From assembly GCA_015065665.1 (NCBI GenBank), contig SVPX01000007.1, forward strand, positions 1 to 37,240: a stretch of 37,240 nucleotides of DNA, written 5' to 3'. A program made the translations under genes and the position numbers. Below the pieces are notes generated by a model that did no database searches, was not told where the DNA came from, and worked only from the letters and a program-made list of their open reading frames with translations. This DNA is from Oscillospiraceae bacterium. Its GTDB lineage: Bacteria > Bacillota > Clostridia > Oscillospirales > Acutalibacteraceae. This document shows, piece after piece, positions 7,519 through 15,644 of the stretch; within the stretch, counting starts at the first letter, position 1, and each line of letters begins with the position of its first letter.

Positions 7519-7555
7519 ACGGAGTACACTTTTCGGTGTACTCCGTTTAATTTTT
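7519..7555. terminator. Bidirectional terminator between the hydrolase gene and ftsZ
   Basis: ACGGAGTACAC (7519-7529) and GTGTACTCCGT (7536-7546) form a perfect 11-bp stem with a TTTTCG loop. TTTAATTTTT follows on the plus strand and the complement of an A-run follows on the minus strand. It serves two convergent genes and marks the end of the dcw operon. Confidence 0.9.
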
Positions 7556-7569
7556 ATTTAAGTATAAGA

Positions 7570-8649
7570 TTACTTGTTGAAGATAGACATAATGTCGTAG
7601 AAGTTATCGTCATCGTCATCTGTGGACTCGGGCTTTGCTGCCTCTGTCTGTGCAGGAGCATCAGCCTTCTTAGCTGCTTTTGCCTTGCCGTCAGAGCTGA
7701 AACCTGTAGCGATAACTGTAACGCTGATTTCGTCCTTCATCTCTTCGTTAACAACAGCACCCCAGATGATGTTTGCATCCTCTGCTGCCTTCTCTGAGAT
7801 AATTGTAGAAGCAACATCGATATCATCAAGGCTTACATCGGGAGATGCTGTGATGTTGATAATAACACCCTGTGCACCGTCAATTGTTGTCTCAAGAAGG
7901 GGTGAAGAAATAGCAGCATCAGCAGCAACAACAGCCTTGTCCTTGCCACTTGCCTTACCGATACCCATATGAGCATAGCCTGCATCCTTCATAATTGCAG
8001 TAACGTCTGCAAAGTCAAGGTTAACAAGACCGGGAACAACGATAAGGTCAGAGATGCTCTGTACGCCCTGACGAAGTACATCGTCAGCAATAGTAAATGC
8101 GTTCTGGAGAGTGATGCTCTGCTCAGATACATACTTGAGTCTTTCGTTGGGAACAACGATGAGAGAGTCTACACAAGCAGCAAGCTGTGCAATACCCTGC
8201 TCAGCCTGAGCCATACGCTTTTTACCTTCAAATGCGAAGGGCTTTGTAACTACAGCAACGGTGAGAATACCCATATCCTTTGCAATCTTAGCAACAACGG
8301 GAGCTGCACCTGTACCTGTGCCACCGCCCATACCGGCAGTAACGAATACCATATCTGTATCCTTGAGAAGAGCTGCGATTTCCTCTGCATTCTCCTCAGC
8401 AGCCTTCTGGCCGATTTCGGGCAGAGAGCCTGCGCCCTTGCCGCGTGTTACCTTCTCACCAATCTGAATCTTCTGAGAAGCCTTGGAAAAACGAAGAACA
8501 TGCTCATCTGTATTAACAGCGATGAACTCAACATTCTTAACTTCCATTTTAACCATTCGGTTAACAGCGTTACCGCCGCCGCCGCCGACACCGATAACCT
8601 TAATTACGGGTAAATAATCTACATACTCTTTCTCTAACTCAAAAGCCAT
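7570..8649 (-). CDS. ftsZ: Cell division protein FtsZ
   Basis: This is a 359-residue tubulin homologue that forms the Z ring. The GTP-binding fold starts at '[17 protein letters not shown]' (residues 16-32), and the tubulin signature GGGTGTGAA is at about 108-116. The T7/synergy region is near '[11 protein letters not shown]' (about 205). A spacer of roughly 40 acidic and Ala-rich residues leads to the C-terminal peptide '[11 protein letters not shown]', which should bind FtsA/SepF-type anchors. The start ATG has AGGAGG upstream. It is the last gene of the dcw cluster, 304 bases after ftsQ, and ends before a strong terminator. Confidence 0.97.
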   Translation of the reverse strand: MAFELEKEYVDYLPVIKVIGVGGGGGNAVNRMVKMEVKNVEFIAVNTDEHVLRFSKASQKIQIGEKVTRGKGAGSLPEIGQKAAEENAEEIAALLKDTDMVFVTAGMGGGTGTGAAPVVAKIAKDMGILTVAVVTKPFAFEGKKRMAQAEQGIAQLAACVDSLIVVPNERLKYVSEQSITLQNAFTIADDVLRQGVQSISDLIVVPGLVNLDFADVTAIMKDAGYAHMGIGKASGKDKAVVAADAAISSPLLETTIDGAQGVIINITASPDVSLDDIDVASTIISEKAAEDANIIWGAVVNEEMKDEISVTVIATGFSSDGKAKAAKKADAPAQTEAAKPESTDDDDDNFYDIMSIFNK

Positions 8650-8953
8650 TTACTTGTCCTCCTTGAATCGTATATATAAGTTCTAAACTTACCATGTAAC
8701 ATAGCGGACACAACAATACATTATAATCCACTTTATAATAAAGTAACATATTCCCGCCAGAATTTCAATATTTTTTTGAAATTTGCTGTATTTTTTTATG
8801 TTTTCACCATAAAACAAAGTCTTAATTTTACTCTGATATGTGTTTTTCACACCCACACAAGGGATATCAGCAAATTCAAGTTATGAAAGGAATACAAAAT
8901 ACGCCCTGATTTTTACATCATCAATAGTAATATACCTGTGTCTCAGGCTCGTC
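8650..8953. other. Intergenic region ftsQ-ftsZ (304 bases) with a possible ftsZ promoter and a dyad
   Basis: No gene is seen. A perfect dyad AATTTCAA-N7-TTGAAATT lies at 8761-8783. Its left arm is the complement of a minus-strand TTGAAA that could act as a -35 with a weak TACTTT 17 bases on. A second -10-like TATAAT is at 8720-8725 (minus strand). Another weak pair (TTGATG-17-TATTTT) lies near the ftsQ end. ftsZ may therefore have its own promoter, but none of these is convincing alone. Confidence 0.4.
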
Positions 8954-10267
8954 CTATGCACTTTCTGTTGTTGCAGGTTCTGTTGCGTGTGCAGAGTTCG
9001 GTGCCAACAAGGTATACTGATTGAAATAAGACTTCATACTATCATGACACATAGAAACATCCAGGTCACCCGCTATCATAGTACCGCCTGTATCAATTTT
9101 CTCTTTGATAATTGTATGTGCGGTCTGCACCTTGTATGTAATATGCTCGGGGATTCCCAGATACACAACAATTCTGTTGTCATATACATATTTTAATTCC
9201 ACAGCCTCGTCCTCTGTCTGCACATTGACACCTGTAATCTTTGTGCATCCGAATTCATCAAAGGCAGCAAAAAGTTCTCTGAGGGCATTGCCGATAACAT
9301 CTGTGCCGTAATCCACATAGTCACCTGCCACCTTACCGCCTACATTGATACCCTCAATAGCGGGAGCCTGAATTTCATCTGTAGTTGATGCAACCTCCAG
9401 CACCTTACCCTCGCCGCTTACGATATAGTAACCGCCAAGGCCCTCAATAACACAAGCGGGAGTTGCCATAGTGATATCAATGCTGATTGCATTGGGGAAT
9501 ACACTCTTGATTTCAGCTTCTTTGATATAAGGATAAACTTTCTCAAGTTGTTCTGCAGCCTTCTTCTTAGGCGCAGTAAAGATGTTATCCCCTTTAACAA
9601 GTCCGCTGACACTTATAATATCTTTCTTTGGAATATCGCCGTTGCCGTTTACGATTATTTCTTCAGTCTTGAACATTACTGTCAGCGCCAGAACAACACC
9701 GATTATAAGCACTAAAAGGCACAAAGCTGTATTGATTACAATCTTTCTGAATCTTCTTGCACGAGGGCTTATAGGTTTCTTCTTACCCTTTACGGGTTTT
9801 CTGCCTTTTGACGGAGGGTTACCTCCTGCAGACGATCGTGAAGATGATGGTCTGCTCTGAGGATTTGAGGCCCTGCGTTTTTTCAGAGGTTCTGAAGAAA
9901 ACTCGTTACCTCTTTTTGATGCAGTTGCCTCGGGATAATCCTTGTCTGTACTGATAACACGTGTCTTAGACAAAGCATCACTTACATCCTGACGCTGCCT
10001 TGCATATGTACGGGGAGCAGGAGCAGCACCTTTTCTGTCTGCTCCATTCCCCCGGGGAGATGATTTTGTTTTGTTCTGAGGAGGTCTTCCTGCACTCTGT
10101 CGGGTGCCTGAGGGACTTCTGTCCTTCTTTTGAGGAGATGGGTTTCTTCTCTGCGAACTCTGTCTTTTATAAGTTCTTGTACCATCCGGGTCTCCTGCTG
10201 ATTTTTTCTTTCTGTTTTCTGAAGAAAAGTCTTTTATTGAAGGAATTTTTGCGGTTCTATCTTCCAT
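8954..10267 (-). CDS. ftsQ: Cell division protein FtsQ/DivIB
   Basis: This 437-residue bitopic membrane protein has a very long basic, Ser/Pro/Arg-rich cytoplasmic region (residues 1-175), one transmembrane helix (about 177-198, VINTALCLLVLIIGVVLAL), a POTRA domain (about 200-270, 'TEEIIVNGN...IISVSGLVKGDNIF') and an FtsQ/DivIB beta domain to about 415. It scaffolds the septal FtsL-FtsB/FtsW-PBP complex. The cytoplasmic part is about 100 residues longer than in typical DivIB and looks disordered. GGAAAGGAAG lies 6 bases before the ATG. It sits between murA and ftsZ, as in many Firmicutes dcw clusters. Confidence 0.92.
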   Translation of the reverse strand: MEDRTAKIPSIKDFSSENRKKKSAGDPDGTRTYKRQSSQRRNPSPQKKDRSPSGTRQSAGRPPQNKTKSSPRGNGADRKGAAPAPRTYARQRQDVSDALSKTRVISTDKDYPEATASKRGNEFSSEPLKKRRASNPQSRPSSSRSSAGGNPPSKGRKPVKGKKKPISPRARRFRKIVINTALCLLVLIIGVVLALTVMFKTEEIIVNGNGDIPKKDIISVSGLVKGDNIFTAPKKKAAEQLEKVYPYIKEAEIKSVFPNAISIDITMATPACVIEGLGGYYIVSGEGKVLEVASTTDEIQAPAIEGINVGGKVAGDYVDYGTDVIGNALRELFAAFDEFGCTKITGVNVQTEDEAVELKYVYDNRIVVYLGIPEHITYKVQTAHTIIKEKIDTGGTMIAGDLDVSMCHDSMKSYFNQYTLLAPNSAHATEPATTESA

Positions 10268-10330
10268 ATCGCACTTCCTTTCCGTTTTCCTATTTTTCTT
10301 ATACCTTTATACACAACATTTATGTTCTGA

Positions 10331-11584
10331 CTATATCATTTTTATGTTTGCGCCTAAGTTTCGCAGGACTACATCAAAATTCTCGTAGCCTCTTTCAAGA
10401 TACCCTGTGGTATCAATTGTTGTTTTCCCCTGAGCCGCCAAGGATGCCACAGCAAGACATGCGCACCCACGCAGGTCCGAGCCCTGTAGTGACGAGCTGT
10501 AAAGTTCCCTGACACCCTCAACAACAGCAACCTTGCCTTCTGTACGCACCTTTGCACCAAGGCGGACAAGTTCACTTGCGTGTTTATATCGATTTTCAAA
10601 GATATTCTCCACAAACACGGTTGTGCCTTGTGCAAGGGTTGCCACCGCCATCAACGGAGCCTGAGCATCTGTGGGAAATCCCGGATATGGAGTTGTTCGC
10701 ACTGTTGAGAATGCACGAAGCCGCCCCGGAGCATTTATAGTAAGGTCTCCGTCTTTTATACGGATATCGCAGCCTGCTTCTTCAAAAACAGGAATTACTG
10801 CACTCAGATGAGAGGATATCACTCCTCTGAGGGTTATATCTGAGCCTGTAACTGCCGCCGCTGACATAAGGGTAGCGGCAACTATTCTATCGGGGATAAT
10901 TGTATGAGCTGTGCCGTGGAGTTTATCTGTACCGTCAATCACAACAGTACCCTCTCCTGCCCCGCGGATACTTGCACCGCAACTGTTAAGGTATGCGCAC
11001 AAGTCCTCAATCTCAGGCTCTCGTGCGGCATTTGTGATAACTGTTGTACCCTTTGCTCTTGTGGCGGCAATAATTATATTCTCTGTTGCACCTACGCTTG
11101 GAAAAGCAAGTGCAATATTGGCACCCACAAGACCTTTGGGAGCGGCACAAACTATCTCTCCGTGCTTCTCGCTAATTGTAGCACCCATTCTGCTAAGGGC
11201 ATCAAGGTGCAGGTCAATAGGTCTTGCACCCAGCTCACAACCACCTGGGAAAGTGAGTTTCGCAGTTTTTAATCTTGTGAGGATTGCTCCCAGAAAAACA
11301 ATGGAACTTCTCATCTGCCTCATAAGAGCATCGGGAATATGGTCGCAGCAAAGTCCCTTTGTATCCACCACAAGGCTGTGTCCCGAGAAGGTAGCACTGC
11401 ATCCCAGATATCTGAGAATCTTCACAGCAGAGTCTACATCACTAAGTCGCGGACAATTATAGAGAACACTCTCGTCAGCTGTGGCTACAGTTGCCGCAAG
11501 TATGGGGAGAGCGCTGTTCTTTGCCCCTTGTACTGTTACCTCACCTTTAAGTCTGTTACAACCCTCTACAAGCAATTCAGCCAC
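10331..11584 (-). CDS. murA: UDP-N-acetylglucosamine 1-carboxyvinyltransferase MurA
   Basis: This cytosolic 417-residue enzyme transfers enolpyruvate from PEP to UDP-GlcNAc, the first committed step of peptidoglycan synthesis. The EPSP-synthase inside-out barrel is complete: 'VQGAKNSALPILAA' near the N-terminus, 'PGGCELGARPIDLHL' with the PEP-binding Cys at about 116, and 'TTPYPGFPTDAQAP' at about 300. An in-frame GTG at 11593 touches the AAAGG box itself, so the GTG at 11584 (MAELLVEG...) with a 9-base spacing is the likely start. It lies between murG and ftsQ within the dcw operon. Confidence 0.95.
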   Translation of the reverse strand: MAELLVEGCNRLKGEVTVQGAKNSALPILAATVATADESVLYNCPRLSDVDSAVKILRYLGCSATFSGHSLVVDTKGLCCDHIPDALMRQMRSSIVFLGAILTRLKTAKLTFPGGCELGARPIDLHLDALSRMGATISEKHGEIVCAAPKGLVGANIALAFPSVGATENIIIAATRAKGTTVITNAAREPEIEDLCAYLNSCGASIRGAGEGTVVIDGTDKLHGTAHTIIPDRIVAATLMSAAAVTGSDITLRGVISSHLSAVIPVFEEAGCDIRIKDGDLTINAPGRLRAFSTVRTTPYPGFPTDAQAPLMAVATLAQGTTVFVENIFENRYKHASELVRLGAKVRTEGKVAVVEGVRELYSSSLQGSDLRGCACLAVASLAAQGKTTIDTTGYLERGYENFDVVLRNLGANIKMI

Positions 11585-11674
11585 AAACAACACCCTTTCT
11601 GCAGATAGAATAAAACATACCGCTTCATATTCTATGCAGTCACAAGGTCTTGTGTGAACTGTTTATTTTATAAA

Positions 11675-12796
11675 TCAGTTTTCAGAGAGAACAGTCTTTA
11701 TAACTTTGTAGATTCGTTCATTGGCATCTGTAATAGCCATTTTTGCGGCATTCCTGCCGTATGCTTCAAGGAGTTCTTTATCACAGAGAAGTCTGTCGAT
11801 TTCCGCTGTGAGTTTTTCGGGAGTAAGGTCTTTTTCCTCAATTACTGATGCCGCTTTTTCGTCAACAAGTGCCATAGCATTATGGAACTGATGATTCTCC
11901 GCAACAGTAGGTGATGGAATCAGCACAGAGGGTTTGCCCATAATCTGAATCTCACTCAATGTGATTGCACCGCAACGGCACACAACCACATCTGCCGCCG
12001 CCATACACAAATCCATATTGTCTATATACTCGCGTACATCAAGGTTATCGCAGGTTTCTGTATCTGTCCCCTGCTCTTTCACAAGGTCGGGGAACCACTT
12101 GCCATACTGACCGTATGCGTGAATATGCTGATACTTCTTATCCTTGCCGCTTCTTGCCACAAGAGGAGCCATATTCTCGTTGATTTTACGAGCCCCCAGG
12201 CTTCCGCCAAAAGAAAGCACAACAGGTCTTGAGTCAAGTCCCAAAGTCTTTCTTGCTTTTTCTTTATCTGCTGTAAGAATCACAGGGCGTACAGGGTTAC
12301 CTGTCAGTACAAAACTGCATTTTGCATCAAGATGCTTTCTTGCCGCATCCATAGCAAGCATAACTCTCTTTGCACCCTTTGAAAGCATTTTTGTTGTAAC
12401 TCCGGGAAAAGCGTTCTGCTCGTGAATAACTGTGGGGATTCCCAGTTTCTGTGCAGCGCGGATAACAGGTCCGCTTACATAACCGCCTGTACCAACGCAG
12501 ATATCAGGAGCAAAACCCTTAATAATATTCTTAGCCGCCTTTGACGCACTCAAAGCCTTGAATACTGTACCCACATTTTCCACCATTGCCTTGGGACTTA
12601 AACTGCGTTTGAATCCGCGGATTGAAATTGAACGGATTTCAAATCCGCAACCCGGTACAAGGCGCTGCTCCATTCCTCCTGTATTTCCAACAAAAAGAAT
12701 CTGAGCGTCAGGCTCTTTAGCCTTTATTGTCTGAGCAATAGCGATAGCAGGGTTTATATGTCCTGCTGTACCGCCACCTGCAAGTAAAACTCTCAT
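11675..12796 (-). CDS. murG: MurG glycosyltransferase (lipid II synthesis)
   Basis: The 373-residue GT-B enzyme adds GlcNAc from UDP-GlcNAc to lipid I at the inner face of the membrane. The N-terminal G-loop is 'LLAGGGTAGHINPAIA', the second G-loop 'SFGGSLGARKIN' lies at about 190, and the UDP-binding 'CRCGAITLSEIQIMGKPSVLIP' at about 275. AGGAAGAG lies 6 bases before the ATG. It is followed by murA and preceded by ftsW, so lipid II synthesis (mraY, murG) and polymerisation (ftsW) are neighbours. Confidence 0.97.
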   Translation of the reverse strand: MRVLLAGGGTAGHINPAIAIAQTIKAKEPDAQILFVGNTGGMEQRLVPGCGFEIRSISIRGFKRSLSPKAMVENVGTVFKALSASKAAKNIIKGFAPDICVGTGGYVSGPVIRAAQKLGIPTVIHEQNAFPGVTTKMLSKGAKRVMLAMDAARKHLDAKCSFVLTGNPVRPVILTADKEKARKTLGLDSRPVVLSFGGSLGARKINENMAPLVARSGKDKKYQHIHAYGQYGKWFPDLVKEQGTDTETCDNLDVREYIDNMDLCMAAADVVVCRCGAITLSEIQIMGKPSVLIPSPTVAENHQFHNAMALVDEKAASVIEEKDLTPEKLTAEIDRLLCDKELLEAYGRNAAKMAITDANERIYKVIKTVLSEN

Positions 12797-12823
12797 ATAT
12801 CTCTTCCTTATTTAAATAGTAAA

Positions 12824-14098
12824 TCAGACTTTTTCTATTTTTGATGTACGGGAAACAGAAAGCACAACACCCATCTGTGCCAGAAGCATTACCAGTGAAC
12901 TTCCGCCATAGCTGAAAAACGGCAGAGAGATACCTGTATTGGGGAGCCAGTCGGTAATAACAAGGATGTTGAGTATTACCTGCAGAGCAATCTGCGCACT
13001 GAGTCCGCATCCTAAAAGTTTACCGAAGGTATCCCCCGAACGCTGAGAAATATAAATACCTCTCCACACAAGCACACCAAAAAGAATAAGAATAAGTGCG
13101 GCAATAATAAAGCCAAGTTCCTCACATACGATTGCAAAGATGAAGTCATTCTGAGGCTCGGGCAGATACAGATACTTCTGTCTTGATTTGCCAAGTCCCA
13201 GACCTGTGAGTCCGCCTGAACCGATAGCATAAAGGGAGTTTCTTGTCTGCCATGTTGCCCACCACATATCGTAGTCATAGGGCGAACAACTCAGCGCCTG
13301 TCCCCAACCATCCATTCGCTCCATAGCATAGCCCAGAACACCTGTAACATAGGCAATCAACACAGCAACTACACCAAAGCCGATAATATAAAAGAAGTAA
13401 ACAGGAGACATTCCTGCAAACCACAACATAAACAGGATAAGGCAGAACATAATTACGATACCTGAGTAGTGAGGTTCAAGAACAAGAAGCACTGCCAGAG
13501 TTCCAAAAGCGATAAGACCGGGAAGCAGACTGTACTTCATGTATTTCATTTTATCGTGATATTTTGCACCCCAATAGGCAAAGAACACTATTACTGCAAA
13601 CTTTGCAACCTCTGAGGGCTGAAGGTCAACAATACCCAAGGGAATCCATCGATGCAGGTCCTGTCCCCATGTAAGAGGAATAACAATAATAAGCAGGAAT
13701 ATTGCAAGTCCTGCAATAAAAACAGCAAAACGATAGAACCAATGATAATTGATGAAAGATACAAATATCATAATAGATACGCCGATAACAGCAAAGATTG
13801 TCTGACGCACCAGGTAATAATAACTGTTACCCTCTTCTGCCAGAGCAACAGGATAACTTGCAGAGAACATCATAAGAATTCCGATTGCAAGAAGCAAAAG
13901 CACAATCAACAGAAAGGGCATATCAATGCCCATTCCCACCTCAAAAAGTTTCATTTTACCTGTAGACTTTTTCCGAGGTGCAGGTTGTGACTCACGCTTT
14001 GGATACTCTCCCCTTCTGGCACCTGCCTGAGCGCTGAAATTCCTCAGATATGCTCTGTCAGGGGATGTTGAGGTTGAAAGAAAAGTTTTTCCTTTCAT
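12824..14098 (-). CDS. ftsW: SEDS peptidoglycan glycosyltransferase FtsW/SpoVE
   Basis: The 424-residue polytopic protein has about ten transmembrane segments after a basic 50-residue N-terminal tail. The SEDS signature region 'DWLPNTGISLPFFSYGGSS' lies near residues 385-405, and the catalytic Asp is expected in the extracellular loop near 'CEELGF'. It polymerises lipid II with the class B transpeptidase encoded three genes upstream. GGAGGGATAGT precedes the ATG. In Bacillus the gene at this dcw position is spoVE, used in the spore cortex; the two cannot be told apart by sequence here. Confidence 0.95.
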   Translation of the reverse strand: MKGKTFLSTSTSPDRAYLRNFSAQAGARRGEYPKRESQPAPRKKSTGKMKLFEVGMGIDMPFLLIVLLLLAIGILMMFSASYPVALAEEGNSYYYLVRQTIFAVIGVSIMIFVSFINYHWFYRFAVFIAGLAIFLLIIVIPLTWGQDLHRWIPLGIVDLQPSEVAKFAVIVFFAYWGAKYHDKMKYMKYSLLPGLIAFGTLAVLLVLEPHYSGIVIMFCLILFMLWFAGMSPVYFFYIIGFGVVAVLIAYVTGVLGYAMERMDGWGQALSCSPYDYDMWWATWQTRNSLYAIGSGGLTGLGLGKSRQKYLYLPEPQNDFIFAIVCEELGFIIAALILILFGVLVWRGIYISQRSGDTFGKLLGCGLSAQIALQVILNILVITDWLPNTGISLPFFSYGGSSLVMLLAQMGVVLSVSRTSKIEKV

Positions 14099-14132
14099 AC
14101 TATCCCTCCAGACTATAAATCAAAAACTAGAA

Positions 14133-15155
14133 TCAAAGACGTACAACGCCGAAATATGTAAGCAGCACAGCAATTGCACCTGCAACAAAGGTTATAAGAC
14201 TGAACACACATACAATCTTAACCTCAGACCAACCGCACAGTTCATAGTGATGATGAATAGGACTCATCTTGAAAAGGCGTTTGCCGTGTGTAAGCTTAAA
14301 GTAGCATACCTGAAGCATTACAGAGAACATCTCGGTCAGATACATAATACCGATAAGAAGAACAAGCACAGGCACATCAAGAGCAAAGAGGATTGAGCAA
14401 ACCATACCCCCAAGGAACAGGGAGCCTGTGTCACCCATAAACACCTTTGCAGGGTGGAAGTTCCACACAAGGAAACCAAGGCAACCGCCTGCAAGAGCAG
14501 CACTCTCAATAACACCGCCGATGCTGGAAAGCATACTGGAAATAAGAAGCATACAGATTGCCGCAAAGAATGTGATTGAGCCATCAAGACCATCGATACC
14601 GTCTGTAAGGTTTGTGGCATTCACGATTCCAACAATCACAACAGAAGCAATAACATAGTAGAACCAACCCAGCTCAACTGTACCGACAAAAGGAATAACT
14701 GTTGATGTAAGACCTGCATCACCGCCTATATAACGAAGTGCAAGGAGGTAAAGGATAGCAACTGCAAACTGCATTACAAGTTTCTGAGGAGCGGTAAGAC
14801 CAAGGTTACGCTTTTTTACAACCTTGATATAGTCATCAATAAAACCGATAACACCATAGCAAAGAGCCATAATCAGACCGATAAAGATATTGTACTGCTC
14901 AATAGTAGGAACATTACCGCTTAAGAGAACACGAGCAGTAAAGAGTGCTACTGTTGAGAGAATTATACCTGCAATAAACATAATACCGCCCATAGTGGGA
15001 GTACCCTGCTTTTTCTTATGCCAATCGGGGCCAATCTCAAGAATTGTCTGTCCGAATTTCAGCTTGTGCAGATAAGGAATAAGCACCTTACCCAGAAGTG
15101 TGGATACAACAAAAGCAACTAACGCTGCACCCAAAGCCCATAAACAAGTAATCAT
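14133..15155 (-). CDS. mraY: Phospho-N-acetylmuramoyl-pentapeptide transferase MraY
   Basis: This integral membrane enzyme (340 residues, about ten TM helices) makes lipid I from UDP-MurNAc-pentapeptide and undecaprenyl phosphate. Conserved motifs are 'FIDDYIKVVKKRN', 'NATNLTDGIDGLDGS', 'VFMGDTGSLFLGG' and 'SPIHHHYELCGWSE'. The frame is open 130 bases further upstream but overlaps the preceding gene there. The ATG at 15155 is correctly spaced from AAAGGACGG, while an ATG at 15161 is only 3 bases away. It lies 14 bases after the Mur-ligase-like gene, implying translational coupling. Confidence 0.96.
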   Translation of the reverse strand: MITCLWALGAALVAFVVSTLLGKVLIPYLHKLKFGQTILEIGPDWHKKKQGTPTMGGIMFIAGIILSTVALFTARVLLSGNVPTIEQYNIFIGLIMALCYGVIGFIDDYIKVVKKRNLGLTAPQKLVMQFAVAILYLLALRYIGGDAGLTSTVIPFVGTVELGWFYYVIASVVIVGIVNATNLTDGIDGLDGSITFFAAICMLLISSMLSSIGGVIESAALAGGCLGFLVWNFHPAKVFMGDTGSLFLGGMVCSILFALDVPVLVLLIGIMYLTEMFSVMLQVCYFKLTHGKRLFKMSPIHHHYELCGWSEVKIVCVFSLITFVAGAIAVLLTYFGVVRL

Positions 15156-15168
15156 AGTCATCCGTCCT

Positions 15169-15615
15169 TTATTTAAGTAATCCGTTGATTGTTTCAACTG
15201 TTTTTTCTGCTGTGATACCCATAGCGCACAGCACCGCTGTACACACAAGCACCTGCTTTGCAGTATATGTATGAATATCAGCAATGAATATTCTGCTCAT
15301 AGAAACCCCCGATAAGAGTTCAAAACAAGTGAAGTTTTCTTTCTTCTGCTCATTGAGAGCAACAACATCACTTCGGCTGTCACCAAAAGAATAAGTAAAC
15401 ACCTTCTCACCTGAGGACACAGAATCCTTATCCTCAATATTGATTACAACCTGGGAGTTTTTATCATCACTTCTTATAACCTTATCAGGTTTATCCGTAT
15501 ATACAATAGTTCCTGTCACCTCTGCATTAAGTACCCCAAGACACTTGAAAAGAAGTTCCCGAACTCTTCGCACATTTTCCTTATCACCGTAAATCTGAAG
15601 TTTCTCAGTAATCAT
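15169..15615 (-). CDS. Small protein resembling part of a Mur ligase, at the murE/murF position
   Basis: This 148-residue protein has a good RBS (AGGAGG, 7 bases before ATG) and lies 29 bases after the PBP gene and 14 before mraY. From residue about 55 it reads like the end of a Mur-ligase central domain: 'VVINIEDKD' (like vlNaDD), 'KVFTYSFGDSRSDVVALN' (like vitfG...aDv.a.n), 'FTCFELL', then 'HTYTAKQVLVCTAVLCAMG' followed by 'ITAEKTVETINGLLK' (like G.HNvyNalAAia.a..lGi..e.i..aL). The ATP-binding GxxGKT motif and the whole C-terminal ligase domain are missing, so catalysis is unlikely. No frameshift or stop is visible. It may be a remnant of MurE/F that was kept as a regulator or scaffold. The Mur resemblance is my reading by eye. 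Confidence 0.6.
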   Translation of the reverse strand: MITEKLQIYGDKENVRRVRELLFKCLGVLNAEVTGTIVYTDKPDKVIRSDDKNSQVVINIEDKDSVSSGEKVFTYSFGDSRSDVVALNEQKKENFTCFELLSGVSMSRIFIADIHTYTAKQVLVCTAVLCAMGITAEKTVETINGLLK

Positions 15616-15644
15616 CGTCTGCCTCCTGATATTAAAAAGGGGGA

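Noticed and set aside
7969..8613. Long plus-strand frame opposite ftsZ
   Set aside because: A codon-bias shadow of ftsZ; Cys/Ser/Asn-rich with no RBS.
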